DNA of 64,000 bases from Hirudo medicinalis (Eukaryota > Annelida > Clitellata > Hirudinida > Hirudinidae): assembly GCA_011800805.1 (NCBI GenBank), contig MPNW01000077.1, forward strand, positions 6,911 through 70,910, given 5' to 3'. The notes under the pieces are model-generated. The model ran no database searches, had not been told where the DNA came from, and saw only the letters and a program-made list of their open reading frames with translations. How positions within the stretch are numbered: position 1 is the first letter of the stretch; each line of letters opens with the position of its first letter. This document shows positions 12,085 to 23,201 of the stretch, one piece after another. Position numbers and translations under genes: made by a program.

Positions 12085-12215
12085 AAAGCGCCATATGCAT
12101 AGCGTCAGAGGTGCTTCAACCATTTATACAGTGCTCCTTCCCAAGGGCGCTTGCGGCAGTGCAGGCTGGGTTTCGAACACGACACATTACGACTGTTGCC
12201 ATTACCGCCATTTAT
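12085..12215 (+). repeat. SINE-like repeat nested in the hAT element
   Basis: The segment begins near AAGCGCCATATGCATAGCGT and ends near CTGTTGCCATTACCGCC. It includes GGCTGGGTTTCGAACACGAC, which resembles a tRNA-type B box, and matches the inverted copy at 59829-59925. It is likely a tRNA-derived SINE body shared between loci. Confidence 0.6.
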
Positions 12216-12570
12216 TCCACTTTTTTGTTTCTATTCTTAGGTTTCGTTTGACTTTCATTTTATGTTTTAGAACAATAACACAACTCACCCGTTGTGGACT
12301 TTTTCTTATTGTAACAAAAATATAAAATAGACATATTATATTGATTTGCATTTGATAGTTCATTCATGGTTTAAGCTTACAGGCTTAAAATTTGTAGAAT
12401 TAATTTTAAATTTATTATTTTTAATTAGAATAAAAATGTTAGAATTTCTTGAAATCTTACGCATGTTATTCAGCTTCAATTTGCACACTGTGTAAATTGG
12501 ATTGCACGTTATAGTTAAGAAAATAACTACCTAAGTACACAATTGTAAAATGGTCACATTGAAAAGTTGT

Positions 12571-12809
12571 GTCAGTAACTGTAACTGTAACTGATAACTG
12601 GAAAGTTGTAACTGAAAACTGGAAAGATAGTGTAAAGTTAACTGTAACTTTAACTGTAACTGGAAAGTACTAACTGTAACTCAAACTCTNGTCAGTAACT
12701 GTAACTGTAACTGATAACTGGAAAGTTGTAACTGAAAACTGGAAAGATAGTGTAAAGTTAACTGTAACTTTAACTGTAACTGGAAAGTACTAACTGTAAC
12801 TCAAACTCT
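12571..12809. repeat. Exact 119-bp duplication around a one-base N gap
   Basis: Positions 12571-12689 and 12691-12809 are identical and separated by one N. This is a second case of apparently unmerged overlapping contig ends, so the TAACTG-rich end of the transposon is probably over-represented. Confidence 0.85.
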
Positions 12810-13602
12810 AACTGAAATAACACTGATCTGCAGCGGAGATATTTTTTAAAAGGAGTAAATATGTTTTGGGATCGACGTTGATCCTATTTTTGATCGTAAG
12901 ATATTTAGGACAGTGCCCTAACAATAAGTAGTATAAATTTTAAAAAATATCCCTTTGGTAAAGTATCTTATTGACTACAAGATATACTTGATTGTTTAGA
13001 TTTAGTTTAGATATTTTTTTGCTTGGACTTGTACCACTATCAAAGGGGCAAAATGGAATAAGCTTGGTCTGGCAAAATGAAGCGCTACCTTATGTTGCCC
13101 AGTTAAGTTATTGCGAGCATAATTTGTGTTATTTCTGATAAAATAATGTTCTGACAATATACTTTTATAGATTTGTATAGTTACCACTTTTAAATTAATA
13201 ATGGATTGGATGAAGCAGATGAATAGCCTACCTTTTATTGTTTGTGAAATTTGTATGGACTGAGACATTTATTTGTTTTTAATTTGTTAATTTAATGAAA
13301 AATTATTAATTTAATTTAGTTGCACATTGGATTAATGTTTTGTAATGTTTGCCACTTAAAAACGTTTGCTTTAAGAAATTTAGGACGTTTTTTAAACCAT
13401 AAAGTTATTTGAATTAAATTTTTATAATTTTTATCAAGTCATTTTGGTCTTCATATGACAAAGTGTTGCTTTCATGCAAATTTGTAATCGTTGTAAATGA
13501 AATTGTGAGTGTAGTAACGGATCTCCCTTAAGTATCCCGTTATACCCAACGTTCTCCTAGATAACGTATGCCTGTGCGCGAGCTGTTCGTAGGATTAATA
13601 AG

Positions 13603-13830
13603 TTATAAGTGAATTGTGATGATCAACAGTTTTATATAAGTCTGCAGCAATAGTATTTTATTAATGTCCTCAGCATAACTTGATGAATAGGACAAACCCG
13701 AGTAGGTCTTGTGTCTGCTTCTGATTATGCTCAAGAGTCGATGCTCGATAAGTTGGGAATGGAATTTTGGTCCTGCAACAGTTCCATTTCTTGCTGAACA
13801 ATCTGATAACCCCCAAAGGTTGATTCCCAA
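13603..13830 (-). repeat. Retroelement tail relic
   Basis: On the minus strand this carries an open 75-codon stretch. A block of about 50 bases (13647-13702), including ATGCTGAGGACATTAATAAA, recurs at 60136-60190 with few mismatches. It looks like the 3' part of a dispersed retroelement ending in an AATAAAAT tail. Confidence 0.5.
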
Positions 13831-14730
13831 ATTTCAGCCATAATCAATGGCATCGGTATGGGGCAGGGAAGGTCATTGCAGCTTTTTCCAAGGGGGCATA
13901 CGCTCGCACGACTTGATGATATGACGATAAAATTTAAAATTCAGTCCGTGGAGTGATTGTCCACCGCGCTCTTGTTTTATCTAAAATCGCGACCCCTCGT
14001 TACATTGATTCTGAATTAATCAATGTGCCTCAATAAAATCGCAATTTAGAAAGCAATTTATATAATTTATCAAGTTTACTGCTTAATGATTAGATCAATA
14101 AATAACTTAGATTGATATACAGATGAATTACATGTGTTAAGTAGCATTTAAAAATAAAGTCTCTGTTGTGATTATCGATCTTGTTTGATGTTGAATCGGA
14201 GAAATTAGAATTAATTTACTAATTTAGTAGATTTGATCGTACCTTATATTGTATCCTCAAACCACAAAAACGGTCGTACTCTCATAAAAACTGTATTCGT
14301 CCCTAGAACCTAAATCCGCCCCTGGCCATAACAGTAAGAATAATATTTCATTGGAAAACTAAGCAATTCGACTTGTTCTACGTTTACAGTTTATTCAAAA
14401 ACATTATGCAATAGTCATTAAAAATATAACTTTTTGATTGAGGCATCAACGCTTCAGGAGAGCGACTTTAGAGTGTTACAATATAAGTGAGATTTCTAAA
14501 TATAGATAGTTAAAAAAATTAATAATATTTAGATATATCATTTATTATAAAATATTGCATACATGTTTAATTTTTTCGGAAATGTTTAGTGGCGCGAAGT
14601 TATCGAATGTTCTTTGGAATCGAGTCATTTCTTGCAAGTGGAGGCTCGGGAGGCAAGTTGAGCCGAGGTCTGTTTCTTCTGGTGCTGTCTTGTCTTTGCC
14701 TTCGGTTTGCAGTGGAATTCTCTGGAAAAT

Positions 14731-15000
14731 ATGGCAGATGCGGGTCAAATTTATAAGTGTGGTTTGTGTAACTACGACAGTAATATCTTAGTGGAGTTTA
14801 AGGCTCACAAAGAGAGAGTCCACCACTGTCGTTTTTGTGGTGATTACTTTGCCAAGCTGAAAGGGCATCTATGCCCTCGCGCCAAGTGCCGCGGAAGGAG
14901 ACGCAGGAACAATGGGAGAAGACACATCAGGAGACATCGTCGCATAAGGAGAAGGAGGAGGAGAAACCGAAGGCGACGCCAAAGGAGGAGGAGAAGATGA
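14731..15000 (+). CDS. Small C2H2 zinc-finger protein with an arginine-rich tail
   Basis: An 89-codon open frame begins ATGGCAGATGCG. Residues C10-x2-C13-x12-H26-x4-H31 form a standard C2H2 finger. A second cluster C33-x2-C36 with H46, C48 or C53 could be an atypical finger. The last ~36 residues are about two thirds arginine, which would favour nucleic-acid binding. The same purine-rich DNA is also open in another frame (from 14871, Glu/Lys-rich, ending 15134), so a frameshift or sequencing error joining the finger to that frame is possible. An upstream exon is possible, because TTTGCAG at 14706-14712 is acceptor-like. The protein family beyond the fingers is not recognised. Confidence 0.5.
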   Translation: MADAGQIYKCGLCNYDSNILVEFKAHKERVHHCRFCGDYFAKLKGHLCPRAKCRGRRRRNNGRRHIRRHRRIRRRRRRNRRRRQRRRRR

Positions 15001-17535
15001 TTTCCTTCCTCCAGCCTGACCCTGCTCTCTCACATCGAAACTGGCTTCCACAAGAACTCTCGACTTTTGAAATTGCTACTGGACATTTTGAACATTCTGA
15101 GGTGAACGTTTTCTTAAACTCCTGTGGCCTTTAAGTTGAGATGGTTCTATTGCTTACTTTGTACATTTTTAGAGGTGCTTCTCTAAGTGCTTGCTCAGGT
15201 TTGAATAGTTGTTTGTGAGGAACAAAACCTCCCTCTTCCACAGTATTGTAAACTGAGCTTGGAAAGTTTATATTGATAATATGTGTGGCTTATAAAACTC
15301 CTTAGATCATGTCTGAATACTGTGTTGAATTTAAATGTTGAAATTGAGTATCGGCTGCTAACAAATTTTAGCCAAATTAGTCATTTGTTGTGGCATTGAT
15401 TTCACTTTGGTGGCTGTTCAGCTTTGACCCTCTTGTGAACTAAATTGACTTTAAAATGAAATTACATTGAAAGCATATCAAGCTACATGTTTGTTATTAT
15501 GGTTTTTGTCCTATAATCCAGTATAACATGGTATGCTGCTGTTTAGAAATGGCCACAGGGTACTTGAGTAGAAGATGTTACATTTATGATAACCTTTCTG
15601 CTCCAAACAATTGCCTCCTGACCTCCTGCACTGCTCAAAAGTTCAATAGAACTTAATTGAATTAAACTGCTGTAAATTCTTTAAATTTGAGAGCAAAACA
15701 TGTTCACCTCACCAATTTCTCATTGAACAATGATTTTCAGTTTAACACACTAAGGACATCTGTGTAGTATGAGTTGATTTAATTTGAGCTGTGTTTTCCC
15801 TTGAGACAGATTTATCAAGCAGATTGTAACACTAAGGTTTTGAAACTGTTGTACAAGTATTACAATGAATTTAAAATGTCCTTGTCTTCTGAAAGTATCT
15901 GTAAGAGTGTTTGCAAGCTTGGCTTGTTTGGTATGAACAGGAATAAAACACTGCTAAAAACAATCATGTCTTGTTTGTCTTTATTTGCAAGTAAATTAGT
16001 ATATTGAAGTTAATAACAGTGTTTGGCTGGGTGGTTAGCTGCTGATAAACTTGTTCTGGGAAGTTGCTGGTAGAAACTGAATTGTAATCAGGGCACTTTG
16101 CAGCAGTGTTTGTGGACCTTCTCACAATTGCACTTCTCCCCTACAAAAGTGTTTTGAGTTGCAAATAATTACTTATCAAATTAGGATTTGCAGGATCCCT
16201 GCTTCATGTGTTGATGCTTAAAATGCCACTGTCTTATGATCCAGAAACCCATCTTGGGTGACCTACTTATTTGAGATGGTATAAGCGTGAGCTGAGATCA
16301 TTAAATAGCAGAGATTTATTATGCAACAGTTAAACTTGGTCTCTAAAATCTTCCCTTGAATGATGGCTTTGTCTCTAACTGCATTCCATGTAGTCAAATG
16401 AAATAACAACAATTGAAACTTAAATATTAGGGTTAAGGGCTACGGTTCTAATCGGAACACTTGCAGATTTGAAAATAAATCCTTGAAACACGTCCATCCT
16501 AATATTTGAGATCCTATTCAGAATAGTTCCAACTGATGCAAACCTCAGTAAAAAAAAAACTGTGCATCTAACGAGTCAAACATGACCGAAAACTCACGTC
16601 CAAACGATGTTTTCAACATAGTGGTTATTGTGTGAACAAGTGTATAAACGTACTTCTGGTGCTAAATTGGATAACTAATACTCACTGAAATTTATCAATG
16701 GGCATCTATTGGGCAGCTTCTTAATAGAAAGAAGATGAACCGGTAACGGAGAACAACGCCAAACAGAAGTTAATTTCCGTCTGCATTGTCACGGTAACTT
16801 TCTTTGCTCAGACAATTTTTGCTACAATCTCCGAATAAGTTCGTCCCTTTTATGGAAGCCTATCGAGTGGGTTTGAGACTGCACATAACTCTTATCATAG
16901 CTTTCTATAACATTTAAGTTGTGATTGTAACATATCATCGTGTGAGTCTTGTTATGTTTCATCTCAGACGCTATTTGTTAGCGGGAGGTTCAGTCAGTGT
17001 CCAATGCCGAGATATGTCTTCAAGCTTTCTAAATATACCTCAAACTATTCATTTTCTCTATGAATTTCATTTAATATATCAAAAAACACTATTTTAGTCT
17101 CATAACTTGGTTTAATTACACAATTGCATACTTAATTTTGTATAACTAAAAAAAGTTAATTCAATGTAATGTAAGGATCTCCTCGCAGCGATGAATACAG
17201 GCGATGCTATTTCTTTGTTGTCAGAGGATCTTGTGTTTCGCACACAGAAAAACCCAACACAGATTTGTCGTAACTCAGTCGTCAATCGATATTGGAAATA
17301 AATTTTCCGGGGGCGAAAAAATTTCACTATCTTAATCGAAATTTAAGGTCCATATCTGGGGCACGTGCTCTGATTGTCGACGTATGCATAAATTAATATT
17401 AATCACTGACTAGTTATAAGAACCTACACGTACACAGATCCCTTCGTACACGTTGTAAGAGTTGGGAGACGGGTGCGTAAAGTTGTGAACGTAGTTAACT
17501 GTTACGTGGATTGTTATAATCTGCTGTAGTTTGTA
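15001..17535. other. Gene-free interval, probably including a long 3' UTR
   Basis: From 15001 to about 16500 the sequence is T/G-balanced with only short open frames and AATAAA-type signals near 15944 and 16475. This is compatible with a long 3' UTR of the zinc-finger transcript. The rest, up to 17535, is AT-rich and should contain the promoter of the next gene. No repeat or RNA gene was recognised. Confidence 0.4.
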
Positions 17536-18538
17536 ATGAAATTGCATGTTTTAAAGTTTCTTGGTTCAGGACTTTTATTGCTATTTCTGGTTTGATATCT
17601 TGTTTTATTTGTGACAGTTCTCGTACTGGCAGGTTGACCAGATTTGCTACCTGAAAAACTCTCAGCTGGACATCAATATGGTTGAAATTGGAAAGGGACC
17701 TTACAAGGAGGGCATCGACAACTCCGTATTCATAATTCCGGGCATCATCGTCGTCTCGTTGTTCAGTTAGTATCGTTGGTTAAAAGCAAGATAAGGCACC
17801 ACCAACACCTCTGGATGACCTAAGATAAGCATCTGATTATCTAAGCTTTTACAAAGTAATTTAAAGTTGTGAATAACATTCTTTGTGTAAAGGCAACATT
17901 TATTTAGGATTAATGTTATTTGTAACTTTTGAAAATTTATAAATTATTATGGTGTAATTGGTCTCATAATTAATTACTGTATTTATTAAGTTCAAACCAT
18001 AGATGGATAATTACTAGCATAGACAACGTGGATTACATTGAACATATGAAATGACTAGAATTAAGACTTTGATGAGGTCTTAAGTTATGGCTGCCTTCCT
18101 CTTAAATTGAGCATAATTAAAATATAATCAGCAAATATTCATTATATTCATTGTTAGTTATTGTTGTAATGAATTTAATGTTGATTAAGAGTGCATTTGT
18201 ACTGATGTACTTTCATGTAGGCTTGCAACTTAAGGTCATAGTAAAACTTGATTTTGTCAACTTATCAATTCAATGTAATTATGATGTGATAAGTGTCATG
18301 TGAAAATGTGATAAGTGTCATGTGTCATGAGAAACATAAGCAAATCACATGGTATAAGCAAATCCACCGTATGGTCCTTATAATCCGCCCATAAATTATC
18401 TCCTTAGTCTTCTTCGTCTACAAGCTGGTCAAGAACCTTCGAGACAAGAAGAGTGCTCAGGAGGAGAAGAAGAAGGCCAAACAGATCAAGAAAGAGAAGG
18501 AGGCTGCCAAGAAAAATCAACCGAAGAAAAAGTTATGA
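17536..18538 (+). CDS. Small type I membrane protein with a Lys/Glu-rich cytoplasmic tail (110 aa)
   Basis: Three exons, 17536-17589, 17618-17765 and 18408-18538, are phase-consistent with GT-AG introns of 28 and 642 bp. Residues 1-18 form a hydrophobic signal peptide. A short ectodomain of about 37 residues follows with one cysteine, then a membrane segment at about 56-72, then a 38-residue tail made mostly of Lys, Glu and Ala that should be helical or coiled. The predicted topology is signal, short lumenal or extracellular part, one pass, charged cytosolic tail. I do not recognise the family. The 28-bp first intron is unusually short. If it is not an intron, the frame stops just after the signal-like segment (TGA at 17592), so transcript evidence matters here. 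Confidence 0.6.
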
Positions 18539-20245
18539 ATGACTGACTCGACTTTTGTCGCCACCTTTTCAGAAAGTCTTTAACTGCACCGTCGTCGGCA
18601 GTCGTTATCACGAGGGATGCGGGCACGATGATCCTCTTTCGTGTCAGAATCGTAACGTCGATAATTATATTATTGATAATTTTCATTGTCGCCAATGTTT
18701 CTAGGATGAGTCGGTAGCTTACCGTGCATTGATGTCAAAGGGAGTGTAACATGCCTCGATTGGTCTGGTCGACGCCAGATTTCAGAAACAAAGTTAATGC
18801 TGTGATGGCTTCTGTTGGTGAAGTGGGCATTCACTAAAACTATGTTAATGTGTTTGTTTATGGATAATTTTTGCTAAGAGCATTTCTCTTGTCAATAATA
18901 TGGGGTGAAATGTGAAATATTCGATGTCTTTGGTGACGGCAAACCAACTCGAGTTTCCATCACTGAATTTTAGGTTAGACATTGAGTTTGTGGCTGAAAT
19001 TACACAGTTAAAGATCTCTGACCTTTTTTGCTGATGTTAATATTTTGCAATTGGTTGGCCATTCACACTTCCCCAGTTCAAACTCACAACTTATTTCTAC
19101 TTGTTTGTAGACCTTCCTGGACATGTTGAATGTTTTGCATTTAAGTCAGAGGTCATGCTTGTGGAAGATGTTGTGGGGATGTGTGATTTCACTACACATT
19201 GTGGACCACGTTCCCAAAAATTATCAGCTGGACTTAAATGTGTTTAGGTTTGCCATCAGTTGGACAAGCTCAGTCAATTTGGAATTGCTTTTGTGGGATT
19301 TCGGGGCAGAATGCATTTTGGCCCCTAAGGATGTTGTCTTTGTTTTCTCAATGTTTTGTTGTGATTTGTTTTTGTGGTGGGTCACTTTATTCCACCCTGT
19401 CTCTATAGGTCATTTGAACCAATGTGCATTGTTGGATTCAAAACCATCATGAGCTTAGATGGTGATAAACAAATTTTGGAAAACCAAATTGTGCTTTTTG
19501 AATCTTACTATCCCATTTAAAGGTAATTATCCACCTCAGTGCAAGTTTGTAATATCAAAAGGGCATCAGGTCTAGACTGTTGACTTGTTAGCTACCATTG
19601 CATTTGCTGTGCAATTTAAAGGCAATTCAAGTAACATTAGGATTTAACAGCAAGTCTTAAAGCTGGGGTAAATATTATTTCTGAGAAAGGAGCTGTGGCT
19701 AAACTCAGCCCAAATCATCACATTCAAAGTGTTTAGGTGAGTCTGTTGAAATAATTTCTAATGGCTGACAAAAGGTGGTCAAATTAAATACCACCACTGG
19801 TAGACATCGTTATCGTTAGTTTATTACACCTAATCTTAGTCACCTCTGAACTAGCATAATCTTTTTTGTCAAATTTGATAGATAACTAAAGCCAGTCATT
19901 TCAGATGCTTTGAGAAGTGAAAAACTTCACTCAACTCCCCCTAAAGCCTCTGTGCCAGTCCTGTCGCTCCCATGACGAGCAAAAGATCATGCATAGATCC
20001 GGGCCTGCTTAGTGTCTCAAACAAATTTTTTCGAACGTTTTGATACCATACTTTATCATTGCTTTCAAATGAGCATAACCGTTATCATAAGCTCCCTTTA
20101 TAAAGAAAATTTATCAATAAGTATGCCCATTCCGAGGAGGTTCGAATTTGTTTTCCTAGCCAAATATTGCTCTATTTTACGCTTATTCCAGTATCCTGAA
20201 ATGGAAAGCAAATTTGAACTTAATTCCTGTAACAGTAAAGACACC

Positions 20246-21082
20246 TAGACCTGGGAGCCGCCGAGCCTAGCCGCCAGCCGATTTGTAGTTAAGTCGAGCC
20301 AAGCTGGATAATATCGTAGCCGCCTCTGATTTTATAGCAAAGTCAAATCCGATTCAATTCATAACAGCGGTGACACGCAAGCCAGTTTTAGGCGCTTGAT
20401 TCATTAACATAAAATATGTGCCGGTTTCATCACGATCTTCCATATTTGTGAACATCGTGACACACTTTACTTGTTATCGGTCCGGTACCTAAAAATATTT
20501 TAAACAAACATTGTTTAACATTAAGTTTATTATTTTTTTTAATTTAAATGTTATATATTCAATTTTTCTATAATTCGTTATTGATTTTTTAAACCAAAAG
20601 CAATAATTAATGTGAATTATATAATCGACCAATGAGAACGTGAGTTTGCTAATGGAACCGGTAGCCATTAGATTAGATTGTTTCTAAAAATTTTATTAAT
20701 GTAACGCAAAGGCAAAACGAGTGCTTACGTAAGCAGTTCATCAATCGTACGATTTGGACACCATCAAAAGTTAGTACAGACGCGAGCGTCAGCGTCTGCT
20801 GACAACGGAACAGGATCGGTCGTGTGAAATTTTTCGGTCCACTGTGCGAACACGAAAGCAGGACGCCGTCATCATCAACTGCGACAATCACTACTACTGC
20901 CACGGCGTCGTCAGATTTATCTGCATTTATGATTATTGATGACAAAAACAACTAAAGCCATGCAAGCCAGCCGATTTTTGGTTAATAAGCCATAAGGTAT
21001 GTGAGCTGTCAAGCCGCGGCTAGACAGATAAAATTCCTTCAAGTCGAGCTGGTTTCTTAAAAGCCCTCGGCTCCCAGGTCTA
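20246..21082. mobile_element. TA-flanked inverted-repeat element (MITE-like)
   Basis: The left end reads TAGACCTGGGAGCCG and the right end is its exact reverse complement, CGGCTCCCAGGTCTA. This fits a 13-bp inverted repeat GACCTGGGAGCCG inside TA dinucleotides, as in Tc1/mariner-type insertions. Related subterminal pieces (GCCAGCCGATTT, and AAGTCGAGC at both sides) recur inside. No transposase frame is seen, so it is probably non-autonomous. An 8-bp target duplication is not supported (5 of 8 match). Confidence 0.6.
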
Positions 21083-21656
21083 CACACCCCATGCACTGTA
21101 ATAACTGGGAATATGCAGGAAAACAGCGCCACTTCGTGTTTAAACTCGTTAGCATGGAAATTCTATTGATTTTTAACCCAGAGACTTAACAAATTTTATA
21201 TGGAGAAAAATATTTTAATTTTTAAGTTATTCTCTTTCGACAATAGAATTAACAAAACGGAAAAAAGACTCAACGTCATTGTCATCCTTTATAAAAACCG
21301 CCTTGATTAATCCAATGGAAAGACCGATCAATTAAGACATGCATGAAAGAGGAGCATAGAAACACACTCGCTCTATCAATTAAGAACATTTTGAAGCTTA
21401 CCAACAGAAAATCTCAATCCGCTGGTGAACGCACATCCAAAAGCATTTCCCGCTGTCCTCGACGCTTTCAATAGCAAGGGCTTGCTCTATTGTTTAGCAA
21501 TTTTCAGTGTGAAAATTTTAATACATTTCTAAAACGTTTTCTGCACGCAATTTTTTTATGATTTAAGCTCTTTCTTACAGGCTTCCTTGGCAGATTACAG
21601 CAGAACTTAAGCTTCTCTAATTTGACGTTGGTGTCAGGCTAGGGTTGAGACTCATT

Positions 21657-21689
21657 CATTTAATTAAAAAGAGACATTATTTCAGTAAG
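21657..21689. repeat. Left copy of a 33-bp direct repeat flanking the homeobox gene
   Basis: The 33 bases beginning CATTTAATTAAAAAGAGA recur at 23147-23179 with two substitutions (31 of 33 identical). The two copies lie exactly 1,490 bp apart and bracket the complete homeobox gene. Confidence 0.7.
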
Positions 21690-21736
21690 TAGCATAGTTA
21701 CAGAGAAAACCTTTTTTAAATAGACTTTTTAAAAAG

Positions 21737-22685
21737 ATGTTTAACATAAGAAATATCCTCGGTTTACGATCCGAAAATTCTGAAAGAGGAATCAACGCCA
21801 AGGATGAGAGCGACATAGCAATTTCCAATTTGCCAATTGCTAATGTATCTTATACGTCCGTCATTAAATATAGGAGCAAACAAAATCAGAATAATTCGAG
21901 AACTTTTGAGACCTTTGCCAAATGTCGTTCAAGATATGAAGATTATCAGGAACTCCATTCATCATCAGGTTTTTAAATAAATTCTGCATATGACATTAGA
22001 TGACCCTGGTCATCAACCTAATTAGAAATTGAAGAATTGCTATTTAATTAATTTGTTTTTTATAAATGCCGCCATGAATTTAACAGACGACTCTTCGAGA
22101 CATGACGAAACTTGGGACATTCTCCACGAACTAGAACCTTGTAGAAAAAAATTGAGGACTTCCTTTTCTAAAAGTCAATTGGAAAAATTAGAGGCATCAT
22201 TCGGAAGGCGTAAATATCTCACCGTGAAAGATCGAGTATTTCTTTCGAACACACTCAAGCTGTCTGATGTCCAAATTAAGACTTGGTATCAAAACCGAAG
22301 GTCAGGTTTATTAAGTAATTATGTATCTGTTTTATAATACGTAGATTTGAAGCTAATAGAAAATTCAATATTTTACTGCAGGACGAAGTGGAAACGGGAA
22401 TCAAGTCGCAAAAGTGTGAACTCCAACTGGTTGCTGAAAAGATTCTCGGACAACGGCGATATGTTCAAAGCGCTAGATGAAATCCAAAGAAATATGTGGA
22501 CAGAAAGTTCACGATTACCGCCACGCTTTGTTCCCCAACACACGAACCATCACGACCCGAATCTATTTGAGGTGGAAGAAAGGTTTTTCCGATCAGTTAC
22601 CACACCAGAGAACTATGAAACGATCAGAAGATGGCACTTCAATGCCTTCATGTGCGCCTTTGCGAATCCTCAATTCGACTTTTGA
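21737..22685 (+). CDS. BarH/Barx-like homeobox transcription factor, divergent
   Basis: Exons 21737-21968, 22087-22300 and 22382-22685 encode 249 aa in one continuous phase. The homeodomain covers about residues 97-156, with LRTSF at its N-terminal arm, RRKYLTVKDR in the middle, and recognition-helix residues KTWYQNRRTKWKRE with Gln50 and Asn51. KTWYQNRRTKWKR is typical of the BarH/Barx branch of ANTP-class genes, which pattern sensory organs and neurons. The intron splits codon 53 of the homeodomain. The extreme N-terminus, FNIRNIL, looks like the FIL/eh1 Groucho-binding motif of BarH proteins. Outside the homeodomain there is little similarity, so this is a fast-evolving member. BarH versus Barx or another NK-like assignment is uncertain. 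Confidence 0.85.
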
Positions 22686-23146
22686 TGATGAAACCACTCG
22701 ATTTGAATTTTACCAAGTATCCTTTTACACACGGACTGCTTATTATGTAAGAAAAAAATTTTGACGTTAACTAATTAGCGCATTGTAGAAGACAATACCA
22801 TCTGGTTAATTAAGAATATTGAGGTAGTTTGCAGCTATTATTGACTCTCATGACAATCACACTAATTATTTAATAATAAAATCAAGCATAATACATTAAG
22901 TAACTGGTTTCAAGAAACTCTTCAAATGCCAGCATCAAATTCGCTAAAGTTGCCATAAGTAGCACTGGATCTGCAAATAAACATCAATTAAATTATATTG
23001 TTCCTAACTTAGAATCAAGTATCAATGATGAGAAATTTCATTTAAAAGAACTCTACTTCAACAGTATGCTGATACTGTAGCCAAAAGACCAGCAAAGCAT
23101 CAAGTATCGATGCAAAGCACAAACATCACCAATAGGCAAACTACAT

Positions 23147-23179
23147 CATTTAATTAAAAAGAGATATTATTTCACTAAG
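23147..23179. repeat. Right copy of the 33-bp direct repeat flanking the homeobox gene
   Basis: This partner of 21657-21689 has 31 of 33 bases identical in the same orientation. It lies just beyond the 3' end of DDX31. Confidence 0.7.
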
Positions 23180-23201
23180 CCAGACAGTCTAAGAAAAAAT
23201 T

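Larger units (their letters stand above)
11372..12825. mobile_element. Non-autonomous hAT-type DNA transposon
   Basis: The element starts TAGTGTTAATTC and its other end, read inward, starts CAGTGTTATTTC, giving imperfect terminal inverted repeats of the hAT (C/T)AGNG type. It is bounded by a perfect 8-bp target-site duplication ATCTGCAG at 11364-11371 and 12826-12833, the length expected for hAT. Subterminal regions are packed with degenerate TAACTG/TAACTA hexamers. No transposase frame is visible outside the N gap, so it looks non-autonomous, though the gap could hide coding sequence. A SINE-like segment lies inside at about 12085-12215. The right side is inflated by an exact 119-bp duplication around an N at 12690. 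Confidence 0.85.
10900..14730. other. Gene-free interval holding transposon and repeat relics
   Basis: No supported gene. The first few hundred bases should contain the promoter of the minus-strand orphan gene. The interval holds a hAT-type element at 11372-12825 with a 372-base N gap (11499-11870 approximately), a LINE/SINE-tail relic at 13603-13830 and otherwise AT-rich unique sequence. Open frames here are short and unlike known families. Confidence 0.5.
18539..21736. other. Gene-free interval with an inverted-repeat element
   Basis: 18539 to about 20240 holds only short open frames, the longest being 109 codons at 19123-19452 with no recognisable motif, and resembles 3' UTR followed by intergenic DNA. 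20246-21082 is an inverted-repeat element annotated separately. 21083-21736 is AT-rich and should hold the promoter of the homeobox gene. Confidence 0.45.

Noticed and set aside
11395..12820. TAACTG/TAACTA hexamers as interstitial telomere repeat
   Set aside because: They differ from animal TTAGGG, are irregular, and lie within defined transposon ends.
19123..19452. 109-codon open frame as a gene
   Set aside because: No motif, no flanking splice logic, T-rich composition like the 3' UTR-type sequence around it.
20238..21090. hAT-type 8-bp target duplication for the inverted-repeat element
   Set aside because: Only 5 of 8 bases match. A TA duplication fits better.
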